Assembly: GCF_003050865.1 (NCBI RefSeq)
Contig: NZ_QAOK01000023.1
Span: forward strand, 1-54,062
DNA length: 54,062 bases
Reading direction: 5' to 3'
Source: Nitrosospira multiformis
Lineage (GTDB): Bacteria; Pseudomonadota; Gammaproteobacteria; Burkholderiales; Nitrosomonadaceae
Both the position numbers and the translations under genes were made by a program. This document shows, piece after piece, positions 19,379 to 27,786 of the stretch (position 1 is its first letter; each line of letters opens with the position of its first letter). The notes beneath the pieces are model-generated. The model ran no database searches and was not told the DNA's origin. It saw nothing but the letters and a program-made list of their open reading frames with translations.

Positions 19379-20072
19379 CTTACCCAACCGCATCAGCTTT
19401 TCGTAATGCACGAGACGTTGAGTGAGTATCACGCGAGCTCCAGGATGGAAGGAAGGAATACTTCGGTAACCAATATGGACTGGCCATGCAGTGTGAACAG
19501 GGAGCGGCGCGCCCACAGACTCGCCGGCTGTACCTGCAACTTGCGGCAGGCGCGGGTGAAAAGCGGATGAGCGGACGTCAGTTTCTTGAAGCGGAGCGGT
19601 GTACGCTTGACGATAGGATTGGTAAACAATACTGTCCCCAGCGACTTGTTGCCAAGTCCAATCAGGCTGCGCCATGCGCCGCGCAAATCTTTCCGTGCCA
19701 CCACGGAATGGGCAAATACCACTGGCGTCTCGCCGCAATATAAATACACTTCCCGCACCAGCGCCAGTTCATCCCGCCGTAAATTCATCACTGCCAGCTC
19801 ATCGCCGCAGACCGTTGCCAACGACTGGAACACGGGCTTGACGCTGAATTCCCCACAGCAGCGGCGTTGAATAAGCTGGGTAAGAGAGCCGTGATTCTGC
19901 AACCAGCTACGGGCGCGGGGCGATATGGAAGAGAGTGCAGGATGCCAGTCCGATAGCGGGGCAGCATTCATTCCGGAAGAGCTGAAAAGGGTGAATTATG
20001 CCGCATAATCCAGCCCGGCTGAATCCCCACCCACCTTTGCCTCCTTTGTCTCTTAACTTTCCCCTTGGAATA
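19379..20072. repeat. Right copy of the duplicated ubiC-ubiA junction
   Basis: Direct-orientation partner of 2964-3326. It holds the first codons of ubiA (GTG at 19432, reading [20 protein letters not shown] then stop), a complete ubiC, and the sequence upstream of ubiC. ubiA homology breaks at about 19379, after some 19 codons, and this marks the right-hand edge of the island. Confidence 0.8.
19429..19971 (-). CDS. ubiC: Chorismate pyruvate-lyase UbiC
   Basis: Converts chorismate to 4-hydroxybenzoate and pyruvate, the first committed step of ubiquinone synthesis. The 180 residues match UbiC, including LVREVYLYCGETPVVFAHSV in the middle and the TEVFLPS C-terminus. Its TGA overlaps a GTG that starts only a 20-residue ubiA fragment, so the translational coupling is preserved but leads nowhere. 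The full ubiA sits at 2147-3016, on the other side of the NRPS island. Because the left ubiC is a pseudogene, this is the only functional copy in the window. Confidence 0.9.
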   Translation of the reverse strand: MNAAPLSDWHPALSSISPRARSWLQNHGSLTQLIQRRCCGEFSVKPVFQSLATVCGDELAVMNLRRDELALVREVYLYCGETPVVFAHSVVARKDLRGAWRSLIGLGNKSLGTVLFTNPIVKRTPLRFKKLTSAHPLFTRACRKLQVQPASLWARRSLFTLHGQSILVTEVFLPSILELA

Positions 20073-20171
20073 AAACTGGATCGTACCAATGCGGCAGGCG
20101 GGGCATTTGCCATCAAGGCCGCATTCGATGCGGCCCGTGGGCAATCCATGAGGGATTTCTTGAATGAGTAG
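19998..20171 (+). CDS. Short ORF of 57 codons divergent from ubiC, doubtful
   Basis: An ATG 26 bases upstream of the ubiC start opens a 57-codon frame rich in proline and then alanine, ending MRDFLNE. The ATG and its first codons (MPHxP..LN) recur in the left duplicate at 3283, where the frame stops after 18 codons. No function is recognised, and there is no clear ribosome binding site beyond AAAAGGGTG. It may be a leader, a gene remnant or chance. Confidence 0.22.
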   Translation: MPHNPARLNPHPPLPPLSLNFPLGIKLDRTNAAGGAFAIKAAFDAARGQSMRDFLNE

Positions 20172-20248
20172 AGGGTACGATAACGGATGATATGGGAACG
20201 ACGGGAAATTCCTTGATCTCTTGCGGGGCTGTGCTTGTCAGTCAGGAC

Positions 20249-20671
20249 TCATCGGCGAGCATTACCGGGATCGATGCCTGCCACACCTGCAACCGTTCCA
20301 ATCAGCGTGGCGAACCGGACAGGCTTGCAAAGATACTTCTGGAAACCTGCATCGATCGCCTTGACTTGCGCCTCTCCCTCACTCAGCACAGAGAGCGCAA
20401 CCGCAGGAATATCGCTGCCTTTGTCTGGCGAAAAATTGCGCACAGCCTGAATGAACTGGTAGCCATCAATGTGGGGCATGATGATGTCACTGACGATCAC
20501 ATCCAGCCTGTGCGCTTGGAGTTGCTTCAATCCCTCGGCGGCACTGAGGCAAACGATGACGTTGGCTTGATAGAAAGACAACATGCGTTTCGTAACATCC
20601 AAGGCTCCTGGTTCGTCATCCACGATCAAGACCTTGAGTCCGGAAAGAAGCGCCAGATCTTCTGTCTGCAT
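20249..20671 (-). CDS. Single-domain response regulator (CheY-like)
   Basis: A 140-residue receiver domain with no output domain. VLIVDDEP gives the acidic pair D18/D19, DVIVSD gives the phosphoacceptor D62, the switch residue is serine (ALS, about 94), and YLCKP gives the conserved K116. The start is the ATG at 20671, which fits the usual receiver N-terminus; a longer frame from 20752 adds 27 unlikely residues. No histidine kinase is nearby, so the partner is unknown. It lies just beyond the ubiC side of the island. Confidence 0.85.
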   Translation of the reverse strand: MQTEDLALLSGLKVLIVDDEPGALDVTKRMLSFYQANVIVCLSAAEGLKQLQAHRLDVIVSDIIMPHIDGYQFIQAVRNFSPDKGSDIPAVALSVLSEGEAQVKAIDAGFQKYLCKPVRFATLIGTVAGVAGIDPGNARR

Positions 20672-21017
20672 CAGTGGCCTCTCTCGGATTTGATAATTTG
20701 CCCTTGCCATTGCCAGAAGGCATTGGTGGACGATCAAAGCAGACAGTATCACGAGCTACGTGCGCCAATCGTGCGGTATCGCACTCTACTTTTTCCTCCC
20801 CACGAGAATGCCGCAGGTTATACGTCTCGTCTTGAATCAAAGACAACGAGATCATCTTAAGTCCACTCCTTTTTTGGTACGGTAACGAACATATTTCTGG
20901 TCCAGGAATGGACAAAAATGCGGTTAGAAAAACACGATTTTCCACACGTACGAAAAATTCCATTTGCTCGGCGAGTGGCAGAATGAGTTACGCGCAACAC
21001 GGGAGCGAGCAGACTTT

Positions 21018-21251
21018 ATGGGCAGGGATAACGAGAACTGGCGTTCGCTTTGGACGCTTGAAATGATTTCGCGAATTGCGGTGCACCGATCCGGCGTCAC
21101 GGCCAGAGTGGCGCGCTCACCAGATGATCCAGGGAAAGACCGTATCTCGCTTGAAAATACGGCTAACGTGGATTTGTCAGGCTGGGATCTGGACGAGCTT
21201 GCCGATGAAGTAATGGCGCTCTGGTTGGACGGAAATTTTGAGCGTGTTTGA
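21018..21251 (+). CDS. Hypothetical protein, 77 residues
   Basis: Small soluble protein that I do not recognise. It is rich in Trp, Asp and Arg, with an acidic C-terminal half containing WDLDELADEVMALWL. ATG 21018 is chosen, with GGGAG 12 bases upstream; an in-frame TTG at 20964 would add 18 residues. It is convergent with the TDT transporter gene. The codon pattern looks like coding sequence, but no domain is visible. Confidence 0.45.
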   Translation: MGRDNENWRSLWTLEMISRIAVHRSGVTARVARSPDDPGKDRISLENTANVDLSGWDLDELADEVMALWLDGNFERV

Positions 21252-21307
21252 AGGATGTGTCGGCATTATTGCCTTGGGGGCAATCCAGGTGGTCGCCGCA
21301 ATCCACT

Positions 21308-22411
21308 TCACTCGGGCGAGAATGCACTAATAAGGGAACGTAGCGCGCCCATCAATGTCAGCGTCCATATCAGCAGCGCGAACCATCCCCAATAGTGCGG
21401 AATAACCACCAGGGATTCATCTCCCGCCGCTTTCGCCAGAGCAAGCGTACAGGCCGTGTACATTCCCATCGGAAAGACTCTGCTCCATGCCGGAGGATCA
21501 TAAATCTGATATTGCCGGCCCAGTGCCAACCTGGACCAGGGAAAGACTTTAACGCACAGCGGTACAGGCCCGGTGATCCCGACGCACGTGAATTTGCGAA
21601 TATCCATGATCAGCTGATAGGGAATCCACAATGTGCCAACGAACCAGGCAAACATCGTCATCCCCAGTGCACATTCCCGTATGTCGTTCCATGCGGGAAG
21701 GAGGGGTAAATGCGTGACAAAGTCCGCGCCTGCCAGCGTGATGATTGCGGCAGCGCCCATGCAGATCCAGTACGGCGCATCCCAATCGACAGTCTCGAAT
21801 CGCCTGAAAAACAGGCAATAGGTTACCAGCGACACGATCACCAGGTACAGGATAAATCCAAGGATCCAGAACGCCCCCACTGTTACGTAAGCGTAATCAG
21901 GTGGTGTTGCTATTGCCTCGAGCAGATGAGTGGCGAGCAGGGCCACTGAAACCGTGCCCACCACAACCAGCAGCGTCGCACCGCTCACGATTTCGTGGAT
22001 GGGTTTCGAGCGCGCGGAGACGAGGTTGACGATAACTGAATAAATGCATATGAACCAGCCGACCAGCGCCACCAGCCAAAGTGACGCTGCCAACCCGGCA
22101 GCATGCTCGAAGACAAACAGTTGCATACCAATCGTATTGGTTCCAACCACGAACGTCAGAAACAGCCAGGCGCGCTGCAGCGTCAGGAAATCTGCCTTCA
22201 GATCCGGCAGGAAAAATGCCATCCGCGCGACGAAGACGATGCATAGGGCCAGATAGAAAACCAGATTCAGTACGAAGAGCGCCTTTGCTATGGCGGAAAA
22301 GCTCATCGCTTCAAAGGCAAGCGATACGATACCGGTCGCCATCACCATGGCAAAGTAGGCAGGATGAAAATTCTTTATGCCGTTACTGATGATGGCCCGG
22401 TATCGGCTCAT
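21308..22411 (-). CDS. TDT-family transporter (TehA/SLAC1-like)
   Basis: Integral membrane protein of 367 residues with about ten hydrophobic segments and the opening NFHPAYFAMVMATGIVSLA typical of the tellurite-resistance/dicarboxylate transporter family, which includes TehA, Mae1 and the plant anion channel SLAC1. Such proteins move anions or weak acids (malate, sulfite, chloride) across the inner membrane. The substrate here cannot be set. It follows the FecCD permease by 29 bases on the same strand. Confidence 0.85.
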   Translation of the reverse strand: MSRYRAIISNGIKNFHPAYFAMVMATGIVSLAFEAMSFSAIAKALFVLNLVFYLALCIVFVARMAFFLPDLKADFLTLQRAWLFLTFVVGTNTIGMQLFVFEHAAGLAASLWLVALVGWFICIYSVIVNLVSARSKPIHEIVSGATLLVVVGTVSVALLATHLLEAIATPPDYAYVTVGAFWILGFILYLVIVSLVTYCLFFRRFETVDWDAPYWICMGAAAIITLAGADFVTHLPLLPAWNDIRECALGMTMFAWFVGTLWIPYQLIMDIRKFTCVGITGPVPLCVKVFPWSRLALGRQYQIYDPPAWSRVFPMGMYTACTLALAKAAGDESLVVIPHYWGWFALLIWTLTLMGALRSLISAFSPE

Positions 22412-22440
22412 GATAGTGCCCGTTCATGAGGCGGAAATGA

Positions 22441-23433
22441 TCAAGGTTTTCGTGAAAGCAACAGCAATAACATCGGTACGCCCAGCAAAGCGGTCAATAC
22501 GCCCACGGGCAACTGTTGCGGCGCCCATAACGTGCGCGCCAGGGTATCCGCCAGTGTGAGAAAACTCCCCCCCAATAATACTGCCAGGAGCAGTAGCCAG
22601 CGAAAATTGCTGACTCCCAGCAGGCGAACGGCATGCGGCACAATCAGGCCGACGAAACCGATGACCCCCGCGAGCATCAGTGCTGCAACTGTGGCAAGGG
22701 AGGCGCAAAAATAAATCCCTATTTGCAACGGTAGCACAGCCACGCCCAAGGTTCTTGCCTTCATTTGACCCAATGTGAGAACGTTCAGGCTGCCGGAAAA
22801 AAGCAGGCTCACGGTGGATATGAGAATGAGCGTTATCCAGGCAGGCAACGGTTCTTCGGCACGCGAAACATCGCCCATCAACCAGAACAGCATGCCCTTG
22901 ACATCGCTCGCGGGCGCAAGGGTAAGAATCAACGTTGTGAGCGCCCCGCAGCCAGCGGACAACACCACACCGGTCAGAAGCAGCCGGTAAAGATTCCAGT
23001 TGCCTGCGCGAAAACTAAGGCCGAATACAATGGCAACGGCCGCCAACGCTCCCGCCAGGGACGTCAGATTCGTAAGCAAAGTTCCCCATCCAAGGAGCAT
23101 TGCAAGGAGTGCACCTACGGCTGCACCCCCGGAAACCCCCAGGATATACGGATCGGCGAGGGGATTGCGCAATAAAACCTGCAACAGCGCGCCCGCCAGC
23201 GCCAGAAGACCGCCACAGGCAAAGGCGGCCAGTACCCGTGGCAAGCGGAGTTGCCAGATAATCTGATGGGAGATGCTTTCGGTTGAAGACAGCAGCGCCT
23301 GAACGACGCTTGAAACCGGAATATGCACACTGCCGAACAGCAAGCCGGTGAAAAGGCTGCCCATAGCCAGCAAACCGAAAAAAATCAGCAGCAGGGGGTA
23401 GGAATATCTGGCGAAGGTCAGCCCTGAGGTCAT
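22441..23433 (-). CDS. FecCD-family ABC transporter permease (BtuC-like)
   Basis: Membrane subunit of an importer for iron-siderophore, haem or vitamin B12. About 330 residues with the family signature LRLPRVLAAFACGGLLALAG followed by LLRNPLADPYILGVSGGA, and roughly ten membrane segments. The start ATG at 23433 (MTSGLTFARY) fits the family; the frame stays open to an ATG at 23526. No binding protein or ATPase gene lies next to it, so its partners must be elsewhere or lost. Its closeness to the NRPS island is suggestive of siderophore uptake but not evidence for it. Confidence 0.85.
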   Translation of the reverse strand: MTSGLTFARYSYPLLLIFFGLLAMGSLFTGLLFGSVHIPVSSVVQALLSSTESISHQIIWQLRLPRVLAAFACGGLLALAGALLQVLLRNPLADPYILGVSGGAAVGALLAMLLGWGTLLTNLTSLAGALAAVAIVFGLSFRAGNWNLYRLLLTGVVLSAGCGALTTLILTLAPASDVKGMLFWLMGDVSRAEEPLPAWITLILISTVSLLFSGSLNVLTLGQMKARTLGVAVLPLQIGIYFCASLATVAALMLAGVIGFVGLIVPHAVRLLGVSNFRWLLLLAVLLGGSFLTLADTLARTLWAPQQLPVGVLTALLGVPMLLLLLSRKP

Positions 23434-23577
23434 GTCAACGCGCAGACATGTCCCCGCCGGAATGAAGCGAAGGCGAACAGTGCAACAATTCCTGGTTTCC
23501 GTCGGTCGTTTCAGTATGGGCAGCATGGGCTGCTCTTTGCCACCCTCTCGCTCTCCCTATACCCCCACCTCTGACTG

Positions 23578-24240
23578 CTATCGCAGGCTGATGACGGGCC
23601 ACCCGTTTTTTTCCGCATGTGCCCTGAGTATTGCGTCAGGATCAACCGCCACCGGGCGGGTCACTTTTTTAAGGAGTGGCAGATCATTTAAAGAGTCGCT
23701 GTAAAACCAGCTTTCCAGGAAAGATAACCAGGTCAGGTTATGGTGGTCCAGCCAGCTTTCCAGGCGCACTATCTTGCCCTCCTGGAAACAGGGGGGGCCG
23801 GAAACCCTGCCCGTGAACTCCCCATCCTTCTGCTCCGGCTCGGTGGCGATGAGATGATTTATGCCGAACGCCCTTGCAATCGGCGCCGTCACGAAACTGT
23901 TGGTTGCCGTAATGATGACGCACAAATCGCCGCCAAGCATGTGCTGATTGACGAGCTTGCGCGCCTGCGGCGTGATCAATGGCAGAATTCTTTTTTCCAT
24001 GAAATCCCTGTGCCAGGCATCCAGCTGGCTGCGCGGATGACGCGACAGGGGCTTCAACTGAAAATCAAGGAACTGCTGGATATCCAGAGTGCCGGCCTTG
24101 TACTGCTCGTAGAATTCGATATTGCGGGCCTCATGGACTTCTCGGTCGAACACCCCCTGCTCGATCAGGTGCTGTCCCCACTGGAAGTCGCTATCGCCTG
24201 CAAGCAGCGTATTATCGAGGTCAAACAGAGCGAGGTTCAT
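23578..24240 (-). CDS. HAD-superfamily IB phosphatase (SerB-like)
   Basis: A 220-residue hydrolase with the catalytic FDLDNT motif (nucleophile D7, acid D9), the second motif IITATNS, a lysine in EGK, and SDSLNDLPLL supplying the metal-binding aspartates. Family IB includes phosphoserine phosphatase and phosphatases of lipid or sugar phosphates. The substrate is not defined. It overlaps the hda stop by four bases (ATGA), so the two are cotranscribed, as is common in betaproteobacteria. Confidence 0.88.
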   Translation of the reverse strand: MNLALFDLDNTLLAGDSDFQWGQHLIEQGVFDREVHEARNIEFYEQYKAGTLDIQQFLDFQLKPLSRHPRSQLDAWHRDFMEKRILPLITPQARKLVNQHMLGGDLCVIITATNSFVTAPIARAFGINHLIATEPEQKDGEFTGRVSGPPCFQEGKIVRLESWLDHHNLTWLSFLESWFYSDSLNDLPLLKKVTRPVAVDPDAILRAHAEKNGWPVISLR

Positions 24241-24914
24241 GAGGCCGGCTGCAATAGCTCGCGTACCAGCGGAACAGTTATTTTCCGGTGACTCGCCAGT
24301 GAATATTTATCCAGTTCGTCAAGCTTCGCCATCAGGGAAGTCAAATCGCGCCGCTCATGCCGCAGCAGGTAGTCACATACCTCCTGAGGCAAAGCAAGGC
24401 CGCGGCTGCTGGCGTGATTTTTCATGGCTTCCATTTTTTCCTCATCAGTCAGTTCGTGAACCTCATATACCAGGCCCCATGCAAGGCGCGTAAGCAGATC
24501 TTCGCGCAGCTTCAACTGCCCGGGAGCAACAGAACCGCTTACCAGCAGGAACGCTCGCCCTTCGTCACGAATGCGATTATAGAGATGAAACAGTCCGATC
24601 TGGGCATCGGCGCCAAGGCGATCCACGTCGTCCACCATCACGCAATCTACCTCGCTGCCATTCGCAAAAGACGTTCTCTCGCCACACGCGAAATAAAGCG
24701 TGTTCATGTCATTGCGCTTGCACGCACTGGCCACACCCTGCAGCAGATGGCTTTTTCCGCAACCCGTTCCACCCCATAAATAAACAAAACGCTCGTGCTC
24801 CCGCGCCATTAGAATGTTATCCAGCGTTTGCAACAACTCGGCATTGCGGCCCGGCACGAAATTGGACAAGGCTGGTGGCGGAGGGATTATGTCCAGCGGC
24901 AATTGCTTCATCAA
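24237..24914 (-). CDS. hda: DnaA regulatory inactivator Hda
   Basis: AAA+ protein of 225 residues that, with the DNA-loaded beta clamp, stimulates ATP hydrolysis by DnaA and so limits re-initiation. QLPLDI at 4-9 is a clamp-binding motif, GGTGCGKSH is Walker A and VMVDDVDRL is Walker B. There is no DNA-binding domain like that of DnaA, which separates it from DnaA itself. It is the first gene of the hda-HAD pair and is divergent from purM. Confidence 0.93.
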   Translation of the reverse strand: MMKQLPLDIIPPPPALSNFVPGRNAELLQTLDNILMAREHERFVYLWGGTGCGKSHLLQGVASACKRNDMNTLYFACGERTSFANGSEVDCVMVDDVDRLGADAQIGLFHLYNRIRDEGRAFLLVSGSVAPGQLKLREDLLTRLAWGLVYEVHELTDEEKMEAMKNHASSRGLALPQEVCDYLLRHERRDLTSLMAKLDELDKYSLASHRKITVPLVRELLQPAS

Positions 24915-25120
24915 CGAGGAGTCTGTTACTGGATTATCAGGATAAGAAACAGGTGATACGGACGCAGACGCAGATCGGGAGTATTGTCCGAAAAACCGCT
25001 TTCAAACTCGAACGGTCAGAGGAACGGTGTTGAGGCTCCGTGTTAGGTTCCTTGGGCGCCATTTGCGGTAAAATTGCGGCTTCAAACGCCACTCTATCTG
25101 TAACAGGACGAGAATTCAAC

Positions 25121-26179
25121 TTGACCACATCCCAGCCTCCCGAAGAAAACCTTGCTCCTCTCTCTTACCGCGCCGCCGGTGTCGATATCGACGCGGGCGA
25201 ACGCCTGGTGGAAAACATCAAGCCCTACGCAAAACGTACCCTGCGTCCTGAAGTGCTGGCTGGCATCGGCGGCTTTGGCGCGCTTTTCGAAATTTCCCGA
25301 AAATTCAACAATCCGGTACTGGTAGCGGGTACGGACGGGGTAGGTACCAAGCTGAAGCTTGCGTTCGAATCTGGCAAACACGATACGGTCGGCATCGACC
25401 TGGTTGCGATGAGCGTGAACGATATTCTGGTGCAGGGAGCAGAACCGCTGTTTTTCCTGGACTATTTCGCGTGTGGAAAGCTGGACGTGGATACTGCCAC
25501 CCTGGTAGTGAAAGGTATTGCCGCCGGGTGCGAGCAGGCGGGATGTGCCTTGATCGGCGGAGAAACCGCTGAAATGCCGGGCATGTATCCGGAAGGCGAA
25601 TATGATCTTGCAGGTTTCGCTGTCGGCGCGGTCGAGAAGGATCGAATCATCACGGGCAGAACCATTGAGGCCGGCGACGCAGTGCTAGGACTTGCTTCCA
25701 GCGGCGCCCATTCAAATGGCTATTCCCTGATCCGCAAGATCATCGAAAAAAATAATGTGGATTTGTCCGCCGATTTCCATGGCAAGGCGTTAATAGATGT
25801 AATCATGGCGCCTACCCGGATCTACGTGAAGCCTCTGCTCGAACTCATGAAGCATGTACCGGTTAAAGGCCTGGCGCATATCACAGGCGGCGGTCTGCTG
25901 GAAAATATTCCGCGTATTCTGCCTGAAGGCCTTACGGCGATACTGAAGAAAGAAACCTGGGAGATGCCTCCGCTTTTTGCCTGGCTGCAGCGGGAAGGCA
26001 ATGTGGTCGATAGCGAAATGCACCGCGTTTTCAATTGTGGCATTGGCATGGCCGTCATCGTGGCGCCGGAGTATATCGATACCGCCACGCAGTTGCTGCA
26101 ATCAATGGGGGAAATCGGGCGGCGCATTGGCACCATTCGCGAGCAGTGCGCGGACGAATCCCGGACGATCATCGAGTGA
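25121..26179 (+). CDS. purM: Phosphoribosylformylglycinamidine cyclo-ligase PurM
   Basis: AIR synthetase, fifth step of purine synthesis. The sequence contains [14 protein letters not shown] near the start, [13 protein letters not shown] and [20 protein letters not shown], all standard for PurM. The frame is open from 25040, but family length and the usual N-terminus point to TTG 25121 ([10 protein letters not shown]), preceded by AGGACGAG, giving 352 residues. purN follows 51 bases later, the usual purMN arrangement. Confidence 0.93.
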   Translation: MTTSQPPEENLAPLSYRAAGVDIDAGERLVENIKPYAKRTLRPEVLAGIGGFGALFEISRKFNNPVLVAGTDGVGTKLKLAFESGKHDTVGIDLVAMSVNDILVQGAEPLFFLDYFACGKLDVDTATLVVKGIAAGCEQAGCALIGGETAEMPGMYPEGEYDLAGFAVGAVEKDRIITGRTIEAGDAVLGLASSGAHSNGYSLIRKIIEKNNVDLSADFHGKALIDVIMAPTRIYVKPLLELMKHVPVKGLAHITGGGLLENIPRILPEGLTAILKKETWEMPPLFAWLQREGNVVDSEMHRVFNCGIGMAVIVAPEYIDTATQLLQSMGEIGRRIGTIREQCADESRTIIE

Positions 26180-26230
26180 GCAGCGTGAAGCAACGAGGCA
26201 CAGGCGGGATCTGAATCCTGCTGCTGATCC

Positions 26231-26869
26231 ATGAAGTCACTCGTAATCCTTATCTCCGGTCGGGGCAGCAATATGCAGGCACTGCTGGAAGCGAATCTTC
26301 CCGCGCGGATAGCGGCGGTCATCAGCAACAAGCCAGAGGCGCCAGGACTCGAAATCGCGCGTAGCCGCGGCTATGAAACCATTGTGCTGGACCAAAGGTC
26401 ATACCCGGATCGCGAGGTGTTTGACCAGAAACTTGCAGAGGTCATCGATGCCTACGCACCGGATCTCGTCGCCCTGGCCGGTTTCATGCGCCTGTTGGGG
26501 GGCAGTTTTGTCAGCCGCTATGAAGGCAGGCTGATAAACATTCATCCCTCGCTGCTGCCCGCTTTTCCCGGTCTGCATCCCCACAGGCAGGCGTTGAAGG
26601 AGGGCGTGAAGGTGCATGGATGCACAGTGCATTTTGTCACCGCCGAAACAGATCGGGGTCCGATCATTATACAGGCGGCTGTTCAGGTTATACCTAGTGA
26701 TACCGAGGAAACGCTGGCCGCGCGCGTACTGCAACAGGAACATCGCATTTATCCTGAAGCCGTGCGCTGGTTTATGAAAGACCGGCTGAAGCTCTCTGAT
26801 AACAGTGTTGAGGTGAGCGATGCCGATTTCGACGATTCTGTTTTATATTCACCGGGATTATCCAAATGA
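26231..26869 (+). CDS. purN: Phosphoribosylglycinamide formyltransferase PurN
   Basis: Transfers the formyl group of 10-formyltetrahydrofolate to GAR, third step of purine synthesis. The 212 residues show ISGRGSNMQAL for phosphate binding, LINIHPSLLPAFPGLHPH with catalytic Asn and His, and the ETDRGPII segment with the catalytic Asp. It overlaps the next gene by four bases (ATGA), which places the DUF3108 protein in the same transcript. Confidence 0.95.
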   Translation: MKSLVILISGRGSNMQALLEANLPARIAAVISNKPEAPGLEIARSRGYETIVLDQRSYPDREVFDQKLAEVIDAYAPDLVALAGFMRLLGGSFVSRYEGRLINIHPSLLPAFPGLHPHRQALKEGVKVHGCTVHFVTAETDRGPIIIQAAVQVIPSDTEETLAARVLQQEHRIYPEAVRWFMKDRLKLSDNSVEVSDADFDDSVLYSPGLSK

Positions 26870-27630
26870 GATTTTTATTTCTAACCCTGTTGTCGGGAGC
26901 AGTTTTTTTTGCTTTTCCCGCTTTTTCCGCTTGCGCTGCCTGCGGCACAGAAGTGCCCTCGCGGGTCGATATCAGTTATTCGGTTACATCCGGAAGCCTC
27001 GAAGCGGACATGAATGACACGCTGAAAATCACTCAGGAAAACGGCGAGCGCCGCTACAGCCTGTACAGCGAGGGCAAGGCCAAAGGCCTGTTGGCGCTGA
27101 CACAACCGGACACCCTGGTGCGTGACAGTGAAGGCATCATCACGACGCAAGGGATGCTGCGGCCGGAGCGGTTTTCGGATCAGCACGGAAACAAGGTGCC
27201 CAAAGTGGCGATTTTCGACTGGGGCAAGAAATTGATCACCCTTCAGCATAAGCGCGGGGAAGAGCAAAAAGTGCTGCCTGCCGATGCCCAGGATAAGCTG
27301 AGCCTGCTCTACAGCTTCATGTTTACTTCCGCCCCCGGCAAAATGGTAAACCTGCACGAAACCGACGGAAAACACCTGGAGCCGGTTTGCTATGCGGTCA
27401 GCAAGGAAACACTCGATACTCCAATGGGCAAGCTCAAAACGATCGTGCTGACCAAGCAACTGGGAAAAGAAGGGGATCGGGATAAAAAAATCTGGCTTGC
27501 CGTCGATCACCATATGCTGCCGGTCCGCGTCGTGGCTACCGAGAAAATCGGCATCGTGACGGATCAGATGGTGACAAAAATAAGCTATGGAGAGTCGATG
27601 AACGGTATAAAGCAGGGCCGCCTGCAATAG
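26866..27630 (+). CDS. DUF3108 domain protein, exported
   Basis: A 254-residue protein with a cleavable signal peptide (hydrophobic stretch 4-18, probable cleavage after the Ala/Cys-rich FSACA region) and a beta-rich domain recognised as DUF3108, for example VDISYSVTSG near the start, KLITLQH, and ending in a strand TKISYGES. DUF3108 proteins are predicted periplasmic or outer-membrane-associated proteins without a known reaction. It is translationally coupled to purN, an arrangement I believe recurs in betaproteobacteria. Confidence 0.85.
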   Translation: MRFLFLTLLSGAVFFAFPAFSACAACGTEVPSRVDISYSVTSGSLEADMNDTLKITQENGERRYSLYSEGKAKGLLALTQPDTLVRDSEGIITTQGMLRPERFSDQHGNKVPKVAIFDWGKKLITLQHKRGEEQKVLPADAQDKLSLLYSFMFTSAPGKMVNLHETDGKHLEPVCYAVSKETLDTPMGKLKTIVLTKQLGKEGDRDKKIWLAVDHHMLPVRVVATEKIGIVTDQMVTKISYGESMNGIKQGRLQ

Positions 27631-27786
27631 GCCCGACTGCGGCAAACCTGTAAAATCACCGGGACGTCGGAGAGGTTGTCCCAGACAGCGCGTGCCACCG
27701 GCCCGCATACCTCCTTTGTGCCTCCTGTCCTGCTATAGGACTGCTTTGTGTCCGCTTTTGGCTTCCCCCAGCAGTATCGATAATTG

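Noticed and set aside
19367-19738. 123-codon minus-strand frame overlapping ubiC
   Set aside because: Its last 20 residues are a real ubiA 5' fragment, but the rest is an out-of-frame reading of ubiC.
21268-21284. Hairpin ATTGCC/GGCAAT between the 77-residue ORF and the TDT gene
   Set aside because: Only a 6-bp stem without a T-run; too weak to call a terminator.
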